Part shown: piece after piece, positions 1 to 6,205 of the stretch
Layout of the letters: each line of letters begins with the position of its first letter
Position numbering within the stretch: the stretch's first letter is position 1
Assembly (NCBI GenBank): GCA_943332745.1
Contig: CALQQQ010000059.1
Coordinates: forward strand, 1-7,002
From: Opitutus sp. GAS368
GTDB taxonomy: Bacteria; Verrucomicrobiota; Verrucomicrobiae; Opitutales; UBA953
Reading direction: 5' to 3'
DNA: 7,002 nucleotides
The notes under the pieces: generated by a model
Told to the model about the DNA's origin: nothing
What the model saw: the letters and a program-made list of their open reading frames with translations, nothing else
Database searches by the model: none
Position numbers and translations under genes: made by a program

Positions 1-1463
1 AGTGCAATTTCCTCGCAAACCTGCGAGACGGAGAGCCATTTGCCCTTGGCCTTGGCTAGGGTGGCGATGGCGTCCGAACGTACCTTGAGCGTCTCTGAGG
101 CGGCCTTCTTGCCAGCCTCGACGCCAGGTTGGTGGTAGGCGTTGATGCCGAGGAGGTTGGCGTATAGGCCAACGGCTCGCTCGAAGAGCGCAATCAGCAT
201 GCCCACGGAGCGGGCATCCACCTGATTGATGGTAATCGTAATATTAGCACGGCCGCTGCCGGAGAGGGCTTCGCGGGTACCTAAGAGGAAGGCCTGCAAG
301 TAGTCACCTGAGGTCACCCCGGGCTCCACTTCGAGGGAGCTGCCTTCGCGATCCTTAAGAACCTCGATGAAGACGGCGAAAAAGTTATTCACACCATCGC
401 GGAGCTGCTGCACATAGGCGTGCTGGTCGGTCGAGCCTTTGTTGCCATAGACGGTTAGTCCCTGAAGGACTTTGCGACCTTGGAGGTCGAGTTCCTTGCC
501 GAGTGATTCCATGACAAGCTGCTGAAGATAGCGGGAGAACAGGAGGAGGCGGTCCTTGTAGGGAAGCACGACCATGGCCTTAGCGCCGCGACCTTCAGTG
601 AGATGGTGCCAGGCCAGCGCGAGTGTGGCGGCGGGATTCTTCTGCGCATCGGGCACGCGGGTCAGCGCGTCCATCGCGCGGGCGCCGTCGAGGAGTCCGC
701 GGATATCGATACCCTGAAGTGCGGCGGGCAGTAGACCGACCGGTCCGATCTCGCTGGTGCGTCCGCCGACCCAATCCCACATCGGGAAACGGGCGAGCCA
801 CTTCTCCGCGACAGCCACCTTGTCGAGCTGACTGCCTTCGCCCGTCACGGCCACGGCGTGGGCGGCGAAGGTGAGGCCGGCCTGCTGCCAGCGGAGTGCG
901 GCTTCGAGCTGGCCGTTGCGGGGCTCCGGCGTGCTGCCTGATTTCGAGGTCACGATTGCGAGCGTGGTGCCGAGGCGCGGGCCCAGTGTATCGAACACGC
1001 GGTCGATGCCGTCGGGGTCGGTGTTGTCGATGAAATGGACGCGGAGCCTGTCGGCCTTGCCGCCGAGCGCGTCGGCGACGAACTGCGGACCGAGGGCCGA
1101 GCCGCCGATCCCGATGCAGAGGAGATCGGTGAACTTGCCGGCGGAGCCTTTGAGCTGACCGGTGTGGACCTGCGCGGCGAAGTCAGCGATCGCTTCGATG
1201 GCGGCTTTGACCTCCGCCGCGATCTTAGCGTCGGGCGCGAGCTCGGGAGTGCGGAGCCAATAGTGGCCGACCATGCGCTTCTCGTCCGGGTTGGCGACGG
1301 CACCTTTCTCGAGCGCCGCCATGTCGGCGAATGCCTGAGCCATGGCCGAGGCCATCTTCTCGGCGAAACCAGCCGGCGCCGGGGCGCGGCTGAAGTCGAG
1401 CGCGATGCCGAGTTCGGGGAAGTTCTGGAGCTGCTTCCGGAAGAGGTCGAAGGAGTTGGCCAC
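1..1463 (-). CDS. pgi: Glucose-6-phosphate isomerase, C-terminus cut by window edge
   Basis: Interconverts glucose-6-phosphate and fructose-6-phosphate in the cytoplasm (glycolysis/gluconeogenesis). Translating the minus strand from GTG at 1463 gives 487 uninterrupted residues to the window edge. Family marks are a first sugar-phosphate (SIS) domain with GIGGSALG (about 118-125) and the phosphate-binding loop SKSGSTPE (173-180), then [13 protein letters not shown] (228-240), and a second SIS domain with MES (Glu319), [11 protein letters not shown] (343-353) and GVEAGKKAA (447-455). By comparison with E. coli Pgi, Glu319, His348 and Lys452 match the catalytic Glu, His and Lys. After Lys452 a helical tail continues past the edge, so nearly all of the enzyme is present. 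The GTG start is preferred because [15 protein letters not shown] right after it looks like the normal N-terminus. An in-frame ATG at 1538 would add 25 residues but lies inside a terminator hairpin. No good Shine-Dalgarno is visible; a GGGGAAG lies rather far upstream. The gene sits 94 bases downstream of ilvD on the same strand. Confidence 0.96.
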   Translation of the reverse strand, partial: MANSFDLFRKQLQNFPELGIALDFSRAPAPAGFAEKMASAMAQAFADMAALEKGAVANPDEKRMVGHYWLRTPELAPDAKIAAEVKAAIEAIADFAAQVHTGQLKGSAGKFTDLLCIGIGGSALGPQFVADALGGKADRLRVHFIDNTDPDGIDRVFDTLGPRLGTTLAIVTSKSGSTPEPRNGQLEAALRWQQAGLTFAAHAVAVTGEGSQLDKVAVAEKWLARFPMWDWVGGRTSEIGPVGLLPAALQGIDIRGLLDGARAMDALTRVPDAQKNPAATLALAWHHLTEGRGAKAMVVLPYKDRLLLFSRYLQQLVMESLGKELDLQGRKVLQGLTVYGNKGSTDQHAYVQQLRDGVNNFFAVFIEVLKDREGSSLEVEPGVTSGDYLQAFLLGTREALSGSGRANITITINQVDARSVGMLIALFERAVGLYANLLGINAYHQPGVEAGKKAASETLKVRSDAIATLAKAKGKWLSVSQVCEEIA

Positions 1464-1502
1464 GGTAGGACAGTCTTCCCCGCCGCGAGCCGACTTGGCA
1501 AC

Positions 1503-1535
1503 AAAAAGGGCGGTCCGCCCAAGCGTCCGCCCTTT
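1503..1535 (-). terminator. Intrinsic terminator-like hairpin after ilvD
   Basis: On the minus strand a perfect 9-bp stem (AAAGGGCGG pairing with CCGCCCTTT; plus-strand arms 1505-1513 and 1527-1535) encloses a 13-base loop. It is followed by TTGTT, so the 3' arm and tail together read TTTTTGTT. It lies 22 bases beyond the ilvD stop codon and about 40 bases before the pgi start, so it most likely ends ilvD transcription. The U-tract is short and partly inside the stem, so readthrough into pgi is possible. Confidence 0.72.
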
Positions 1536-1557
1536 CATTTTACGTCAGTTAAAGACC

Positions 1558-3246
1558 TCAGTCGCCGTCGGTGATGGCACCATCGGAAGCCGAGGATACG
1601 AGCTTGGCGTATTTGGCCAAGGTACCGCGCTTCTCCTTGCAGGGCTCGACCTTCCAAGACTTTAGGCGGTTTGCAATCTCTGCGGCCGGCACGTCCAGGT
1701 TGATCTCATTCTTCTGTGAGTCGATGGTGATGGTGTCGCCGTTACGGACGACCGCCAGTACGCCGCCGACCGCGGCTTCAGGCGTGATGTGGCCGACCAC
1801 GAAGCCGTGGGAGCCGCCAGAGAAACGTCCGTCGGTGATGAGTGCGACGGTTTTACCGAGGCCCTTGCCCATGACGGCGCTGGTGGGCCCGAGCATCTCG
1901 CGCATGCCGGGACCACCCTTAGGCCCTTCGTTGCGGATGACGATCACGTGGCCGTCCTTGACCTCGCCGTCAAGAATGCCGCGGAGGGAGGCCTCTTCGG
2001 ATTCATAGACGATGGCCTTGCCGGTGAAGGCGTTGCCTTCCTTGCCAGAGATTTTGGCGACGGAGCCTTCGGGGGCGAGGTTGCCGCGGAGGATGCGCAG
2101 ATGGCTGTCGGCCTTGATCGGATTGGAGAAGGGGCGGACGACATCCTGGTCGGCGGCGTAGCTGCCGACGTTCGCGAGGTTCTCGGCAACGGTCTTGCCG
2201 GTGACGGTCAGGCAGTGGCCGTGCAGGAGGCCCTTATCGAGGAGCATCTTGAGCAGCGGCTGGAGGCCTCCGATGCGCACGAAGTGAGCCATGTTGTACT
2301 TGCCGCTCGGCTTGAGGTCGGCGAGCACGGGTACGCGTCGGCCGACGCGCTCAAAATCCTCGAGGGTGAGCTTGATGCCTGCGGAATGGGCCATCGCAAT
2401 GAGGTGAAGCACGGCGTTCGTCGAACCACCGAGGGCGATGACGACGGTGATGGCGTTCTCGAACGCATCCTTGGAAAGGATGTCCGAAGGGCGGATGTTT
2501 TTCTTAATCAGTTCGAGCACGGCCTTGCCAGCACGCTCGCAGTCCTCGAGCTTGGCTTTGGAATTCGCGAGCTGCGCGGAGCTGTCCGGCAGGCTGAGGC
2601 CGAGTGCTTCAATCGCGGAGGCCATGGTGTTGGCGGTATACATGCCGCCGCACGAGCCTTCGCCTGGGATCGAGCAGACCTCGATCTCTTTGAGCTCACT
2701 CTCGCCAATCTGCTTGCCGGCGTGCTTGCCGACCGCTTCGAAGACCGTGACGATGTCGGCCGACTGGCCGCGGTGCAGTCCAGGGACGATGGTGCCGCCG
2801 TACACGAAGACGGAAGGTCGGTTGAGGCGCGCCATGGCCATGGCGCAACCGGGCATGTTTTTGTCGCAGCCGCCGATGGCGACGAGGCCGTCGAAGCCTT
2901 CGGCGCCGGTCACCGCTTCGATGGAGTCCGCGATGATTTCGCGCGAGACGAGCGAGTAGCGCATGCCCGGGGTGCCCATGGAGATACCGTCCGAGACGGT
3001 GATGGTGCAAAAGATCACCGCTTTACCGCCGGCCGCGTCGGCCCCCTTAACGGCTTCGTCGGCCAGTCGGTTGATGTGCATATTGCAGGGGGTGACCATC
3101 GACCAGGTCGAGGCGATGCCCACGACAGGCTTGGCGAAGTCGGCGTCGGTGAAGCCCACGGCCCGGAGCATGGCTCGGCTGGGGGCGCGGTCGGGGCCGT
3201 CTACGACGATGGCGGAGTGTTGGCGGCAGTGATTGGCGTCGGTCAT
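1558..3246 (-). CDS. ilvD: Dihydroxy-acid dehydratase
   Basis: Dehydrates 2,3-dihydroxyisovalerate and 2,3-dihydroxy-3-methylvalerate to the 2-keto acids that precede valine/leucine and isoleucine; cytoplasmic Fe-S enzyme of the IlvD/Edd family. The protein is 562 residues, a normal length. Cluster cysteines are expected at Cys54 (TPCNMH), Cys127 ([10 protein letters not shown]) and Cys199 ([14 protein letters not shown]). SDGISMG (85-91) and Asp128/Lys129 form the Mg site, where the lysine is carbamylated in studied homologues. [10 protein letters not shown] (273-282) and [16 protein letters not shown] (471-486) are family signatures, the latter holding the active-site serine region. The overall pattern resembles the [2Fe-2S] plant/actinobacterial type rather than the E. 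coli [4Fe-4S] type; this is inferred from sequence style only. ATG at 3246 is chosen because [20 protein letters not shown] matches family N-termini; the frame stays open upstream, but that stretch overlaps scpB and looks non-coding. No Shine-Dalgarno is seen. Transcribed divergently from scpB and followed by a terminator hairpin. Confidence 0.97.
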   Translation of the reverse strand: MTDANHCRQHSAIVVDGPDRAPSRAMLRAVGFTDADFAKPVVGIASTWSMVTPCNMHINRLADEAVKGADAAGGKAVIFCTITVSDGISMGTPGMRYSLVSREIIADSIEAVTGAEGFDGLVAIGGCDKNMPGCAMAMARLNRPSVFVYGGTIVPGLHRGQSADIVTVFEAVGKHAGKQIGESELKEIEVCSIPGEGSCGGMYTANTMASAIEALGLSLPDSSAQLANSKAKLEDCERAGKAVLELIKKNIRPSDILSKDAFENAITVVIALGGSTNAVLHLIAMAHSAGIKLTLEDFERVGRRVPVLADLKPSGKYNMAHFVRIGGLQPLLKMLLDKGLLHGHCLTVTGKTVAENLANVGSYAADQDVVRPFSNPIKADSHLRILRGNLAPEGSVAKISGKEGNAFTGKAIVYESEEASLRGILDGEVKDGHVIVIRNEGPKGGPGMREMLGPTSAVMGKGLGKTVALITDGRFSGGSHGFVVGHITPEAAVGGVLAVVRNGDTITIDSQKNEINLDVPAAEIANRLKSWKVEPCKEKRGTLAKYAKLVSSASDGAITDGD

Positions 3247-3268
3247 GATGGGTGTGAAAAGTCTGCGG

Positions 3269-3296
3269 TTGTCAGTCGGTGAGTGCCCCCTAATAA
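3269..3296 (+). promoter_or_regulatory. Weak sigma-70-like promoter candidate for scpB
   Basis: In the 117-base divergent gap between ilvD and scpB, TTGTCA (3269-3274, 5 of 6 matches to the -35 consensus) is followed after 16 bases by TAATAA (3291-3296, a poor -10). It points at scpB, whose GTG lies 67 bases beyond. Promoters for both divergent genes should lie in 3247-3363, but nothing stronger is visible on either strand. Confidence 0.22.
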
Positions 3297-3302
3297 GAGG
3301 GC
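3285..3302 (-). promoter_or_regulatory. Small hairpin in the ilvD leader
   Basis: Read on the minus strand, GCCCTCT-TATT-AGGGGGC folds into a 7-bp stem with one G-U wobble and a 4-base loop, ending 38 bases before the ilvD ATG. On the plus strand the wobble becomes a C-A mismatch, so the structure favours ilvD mRNA. No U-tract follows, so it is not an intrinsic terminator. I see no leader peptide rich in Ile, Val or Leu and no recognisable riboswitch. It may be an mRNA structure, part of an operator, or chance in GC-rich DNA. Confidence 0.3.
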
Positions 3303-3363
3303 AGGGTGCGGACACTGAACCGCCCCGTCGCTCCCGACAATCCGATTTAAGCCTCCCCGTCCC

Positions 3364-4149
3364 GTGGAATTCAACCTCAAGAAAATCATCAAGGCCCTCC
3401 TGTTCTCGACCTCCGAGGCGGTGTCCATCAAGGACATCCAGAAGGTCGTGCAGCGCTACCACGCCCAAGCGGCCGCCGAGCGCCAGCCTGACCTGCTCGA
3501 AGGTGCCGGCGAACCCACGATCCTGCCCGCAGCTCAGCCCGTCCAGGAAGTCATTCAGGACATCATCGATCAGGTTCCTACTTTACTGACGGCCACCCAG
3601 ATTCGTGAAGCGGTCGACGCCCTCGAGGCTGAGATGCGCGACGCCAATGATGCCTGTCGCATCCTGCAGGGTCCGGAAGGCTTTCGTTTGGTGATCTCTC
3701 CGGCCTACGCCGACTGGGTCCGCCTCCTCCGTGGTGAGCCTCGCCCGCAACGCCTCAGCCCCGCCTCGCTCGAGACGCTCTCGATTGTGGCTTATCGCCA
3801 GCCGGTCACCCGCTCCGAGATGGAAGCCATCCGCGGTGTCTCCGTCGACAGCGCCCTCAACCGTCTCCTGGAGCTGGAACTCGTCGCCGTCACCGGTCGC
3901 GCCGATCTGCCCGGTCGTCCGATCCAGTACGGCACGACCGACAAGTTCCTCGATTTCACCGGCCTGCGTTCGCTCGGTGAGCTGCCCGCCTCCGACGTCC
4001 TCTCTCCCGCTCAGATTTCCGAATGGATTACCCGTGCGACCACCCCGGTCGAGGTCGGTGATTCCGAAGTCGGCCTGCCGCTCGAAGATCAGTCCTCCGC
4101 CGCGATCGCTACGGAGGCCCCGCCCGAAGACGAGAAGCCTGCCGAATGA
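3364..4149 (+). CDS. scpB: Segregation and condensation protein B, enlarged N-terminal half
   Basis: ScpB binds the kleisin ScpA and, with SMC, forms the bacterial condensin complex that compacts and segregates the chromosome at the nucleoid. The protein is 261 residues. The N-terminal MEFNLKKIIKALLFSTSEAVS matches the first winged helix. The highly conserved core at about 131-208 carries LSPASLETLSIVAYRQPVTRS's pattern, EAIRGV (154-159), GRADLPGRPIQYGTTDKFL (178-196) and the GLRSLGELP turn. ScpB is usually about 180-200 residues. The surplus here is an insertion of some 45 residues at about 31-76, between the first helices and TATQIREAVDALEAEM, plus an acidic tail after about 225. The start is GTG at 3364, which gives the family-like N-terminus; no Shine-Dalgarno precedes it. 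First gene of the rightward cluster; its TGA overlaps the pheA ATG by 4 bases. scpA is not in the window. Confidence 0.93.
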   Translation: MEFNLKKIIKALLFSTSEAVSIKDIQKVVQRYHAQAAAERQPDLLEGAGEPTILPAAQPVQEVIQDIIDQVPTLLTATQIREAVDALEAEMRDANDACRILQGPEGFRLVISPAYADWVRLLRGEPRPQRLSPASLETLSIVAYRQPVTRSEMEAIRGVSVDSALNRLLELELVAVTGRADLPGRPIQYGTTDKFLDFTGLRSLGELPASDVLSPAQISEWITRATTPVEVGDSEVGLPLEDQSSAAIATEAPPEDEKPAE

Positions 4150-5213
4150 GCCTTGAAGAGCATCGCCGCGAGGTCGATCGCATCGACCGCGAAATCCTCA
4201 AGTTGCTCGGTGAGCGCTTGCAGGTGGCCCGTGCTATCGGCGAAGCCAAACTGAAGTCGGGTGCTCCAGTCTACGCTCCCCAGCGCGAAGAACAGCTGCT
4301 CCGCTCCATCACCGAAGCCGCGCCGGCGATTCCGGCTTCCGGTCTCCGTGCGGTCTACCGCGAGATCATCTCCCTTTCCATCGGCGCCCAGATGGCCAAT
4401 CCGGTCGCCTACCTCGGACCGGAAGGCTCCTTCACTCAGCAGGCCCAGATTCGCGCCTTCGGCACCAGCGTACCGTCGCTCCCGCTTCGCGCCATCGGCG
4501 ACATCTTCACCGCGGTCGAATCTGGCGAAGCCTCCTACGGCGTTGTGCCGGTCGAGAACTCCACCGAAGGCGTCGTCAGCCACTCGCTGGACCTCCTCGC
4601 TGAATCCGAACTCAAGGTCGTGGCCCAGGTTACGCTCTCCGTTGAGCAGTGCCTCGTCGGTCAAGGCCCCCTCGACCAGGTGAAGAAGGTCCTCTCGAAG
4701 GATATCGCTCTCGCGCAATGCCGCGGCTGGCTCTCCCGCCATGTCCCGGGCGCCGCACTCGTCGAGACCGACAGCACCGCCGCCGCCGTGGAGATTATCG
4801 CCCGCGACCCGCAGGCTCAGGCCGCCGTCGCTTCCGCCACCGCTGCCGAATCACGCGGCGTCCCCATTCTCGCCCGCGGTATTCAGGATCGCCGCGATAA
4901 CGCCACACGCTTCTTCGTCATCGCCAAGGCCGCCAATACTGTCGGTGCGAAGGACGAGGTCACCAGCGTTGTGCTCACGCTCAAGCATGAGCCGGGCGCT
5001 CTCCAAGGCGCGCTAGCCGCTTTCTCCGATCGCGGCATCAACCTGATCCGCATTGAATCCCGTCCGAGCCATCGTCGCGCCTGGGAATATCTCTTCTTCA
5101 TCGATTTCCCGGGTCACTGGGACACCGCGGCCGTGCAGGCCGCTGTCACCGAACTCAAGGGTCGCTGCGAAGTGGTGAAGTGGCTGGGCAGCTATCCTCA
5201 ATCCGCCGGATGA
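4146..5213 (+). CDS. pheA: Bifunctional chorismate mutase/prephenate dehydratase (P-protein)
   Basis: Converts chorismate to prephenate and then to phenylpyruvate, the two committed steps to phenylalanine, in the cytoplasm. The protein is 355 residues with three domains. An AroQ-type mutase (about 1-85) shows Arg7, Arg24, Lys35, Arg47 and Glu48 at positions matching E. coli Arg11, Arg28, Lys39, Arg51 and Glu52; E. coli Asp48 is Ala44 here. Prephenate dehydratase (about 87-262) has AYLGPEGSFTQQA (88-100), VPVENSTEGVVSHSLD (134-149) and the catalytic TRF motif (Thr254-Phe256). A C-terminal ACT domain (about 273-350) carries PGALQGAL (283-290) and IESRP (303-307), equivalent to the GALV and ESRP motifs that bind phenylalanine, so feedback inhibition by phenylalanine is expected. 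The ATG start overlaps the scpB stop as ATGA, and the pheA stop overlaps the next gene the same way, suggesting one transcript and translational coupling. No phenylalanine leader peptide is visible upstream. Confidence 0.96.
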   Translation: MSLEEHRREVDRIDREILKLLGERLQVARAIGEAKLKSGAPVYAPQREEQLLRSITEAAPAIPASGLRAVYREIISLSIGAQMANPVAYLGPEGSFTQQAQIRAFGTSVPSLPLRAIGDIFTAVESGEASYGVVPVENSTEGVVSHSLDLLAESELKVVAQVTLSVEQCLVGQGPLDQVKKVLSKDIALAQCRGWLSRHVPGAALVETDSTAAAVEIIARDPQAQAAVASATAAESRGVPILARGIQDRRDNATRFFVIAKAANTVGAKDEVTSVVLTLKHEPGALQGALAAFSDRGINLIRIESRPSHRRAWEYLFFIDFPGHWDTAAVQAAVTELKGRCEVVKWLGSYPQSAG

Positions 5214-6148
5214 GCCGGCGCGCCCTTGGAGGCGTGATGCTAGCCGTCCTCGGCGTGGCCGTGCTTTGGTCGTGCTATTCGTGGTGGCGCGCCTGGTCCG
5301 CTCCGCTCGTCCCCGTGGTCTTCCGTCCGTCCTTCTCCATCGAAGGCATCGCTTCTGGCACCCCGGTCCGCGTGCAAGGCGTGACGGTAGGGCAGGTAAG
5401 TGCCATCGGCCTTGACGCCGATGCCGAAGGCCGCCTGCGTCCGGTCGTTCGATTGATCCTCGATCCGGAAACGTTGGAAGACCGCGGCTTCGCCGATCGT
5501 CTGCGCGGTGACCGTCTGCGCACCGAAGTCGCCAAGGGTCTGCGGGTACGCCTCGTCTCGGTGAGCCCGGCCTCCGGCATGCTCCAGGTGGAATTGATTT
5601 GGGATGCCGCCGCTGCGGCGCCCACGGGGCCCTTGGATGCCGATGAGATTCCTCCGCTCAGTACTCATCTCCAGAGTAAGATCGCTGGTTTCGTCCAGCA
5701 GCTGCAGGACCTGGCTGAAAAAGATCTGGTCGGCCTCGCGGCTGAACTCGAGCGCGATTTGGACGGTTTCTACGACGCGACCGACCCCGAGCGGGCTACC
5801 CGTTTCTCGGCAATGATTATCCGTCGCACCGGCGCAGTGCTCGAATCCACCGGCGACGGCAAACTCGACGCGCAGAGCGCCCGGCTGATCGCCGCTTGCG
5901 CCCGCCTGCGCGAAACGGTCGAACAGGCCGACCGCAAGATGGACGATGAGACGTTGGCGCTCCTGCAGGTACGCCTCGCCGACGCGGGCGCGGCGCTGGC
6001 CTCCTTTTCCGCTTCACTCGAAGGCTCGCAGGACCGGATGAACGCCGCTTCGACCGAGTTCTCCGAACTCTTCCGCGCCGTCTCCGCGGCGGCCCGGACT
6101 TGGTCCAAGAAGGCGGCCGGCCTGACCACGGAGCCCCGCCCCCGCTGA
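5210..6148 (+). CDS. MCE-domain (MlaD-like) membrane-anchored protein
   Basis: Likely periplasmic lipid-binding protein of the MCE/MlaD family, whose members are substrate-binding parts of ABC-type or tunnel-like lipid transporters between the inner and outer membranes. The protein is 312 residues. A single N-terminal transmembrane segment (about 7-26) is preceded by basic SRR. The MCE domain follows at about 35-132, with FSIEGIASGTPVRVQGVTVG (42-61) fitting the family pattern of a hydrophobic strand, G..V...GV.VG, and ending in LQVELIW. Residues about 150-300 are predominantly helical and rich in Leu/Ala/Glu, as in MCE proteins with a helical barrel or coiled coil; E. coli MlaD is only 183 residues. 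Cys22 (VLWSC) faintly resembles a lipobox, but Trp at -2 argues against it. The ATG at 5210 overlaps the pheA stop and removes a spurious 10-residue extension. No MlaE permease or MlaF ATPase lies nearby, so the partner and lipid are unknown. Confidence 0.8.
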   Translation: MSRRALGGVMLAVLGVAVLWSCYSWWRAWSAPLVPVVFRPSFSIEGIASGTPVRVQGVTVGQVSAIGLDADAEGRLRPVVRLILDPETLEDRGFADRLRGDRLRTEVAKGLRVRLVSVSPASGMLQVELIWDAAAAAPTGPLDADEIPPLSTHLQSKIAGFVQQLQDLAEKDLVGLAAELERDLDGFYDATDPERATRFSAMIIRRTGAVLESTGDGKLDAQSARLIAACARLRETVEQADRKMDDETLALLQVRLADAGAALASFSASLEGSQDRMNAASTEFSELFRAVSAAARTWSKKAAGLTTEPRPR

Positions 6149-6182
6149 GGGAACAGGCTTGCGGCGGACCCCCGGAGCGGGG
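6140..6182 (+). other. GC-rich inverted repeat between the MCE gene and glyQS
   Basis: CCCCGCT (6140-6146, running into the MCE gene stop codon) can pair with AGCGGGG (6176-6182), giving 7 bp around a 29-base loop. A competing local hairpin CCCCG-GAG-CGGGG lies at 6170-6182. Neither is followed by a U-tract, so this is not a convincing intrinsic terminator. It could be an mRNA structure in the 57-base gap or simply a result of high GC. No clear promoter for glyQS is visible in the gap. Confidence 0.25.
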
Positions 6183-6205
6183 ATAGGTGTGGGCTCTTAC
6201 CAGCC

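Noticed and set aside
950..1522. 190-codon minus-strand frame overlapping pgi
   Set aside because: It is a different reading frame from the one that gives the continuous, motif-containing glucose-6-phosphate isomerase; low-complexity Ser/Arg/Pro translation.
1789..3282. 497-codon open frame on the plus strand, opposite ilvD
   Set aside because: It is the complement of strongly conserved ilvD coding sequence. Long antisense frames are expected in GC-rich genes with few A/T-rich stop codons, and its translation shows no recognisable domain.
3247..3468. 74-residue N-terminal extension of IlvD
   Set aside because: The open frame runs into the scpB coding region on the other strand, and IlvD homologues begin near MTDANHC; the extension has no family resemblance.
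4089..4742. 217-codon open frame on the minus strand, opposite pheA and the end of scpB
   Set aside because: It lies opposite the conserved mutase and dehydratase motifs and has no recognisable domain; a codon-bias shadow.
5231..5281. Possible lipoprotein signal in the MCE protein (VLWSC)
   Set aside because: Trp at the -2 position does not fit the lipobox, and MCE proteins normally keep this segment as a transmembrane anchor.
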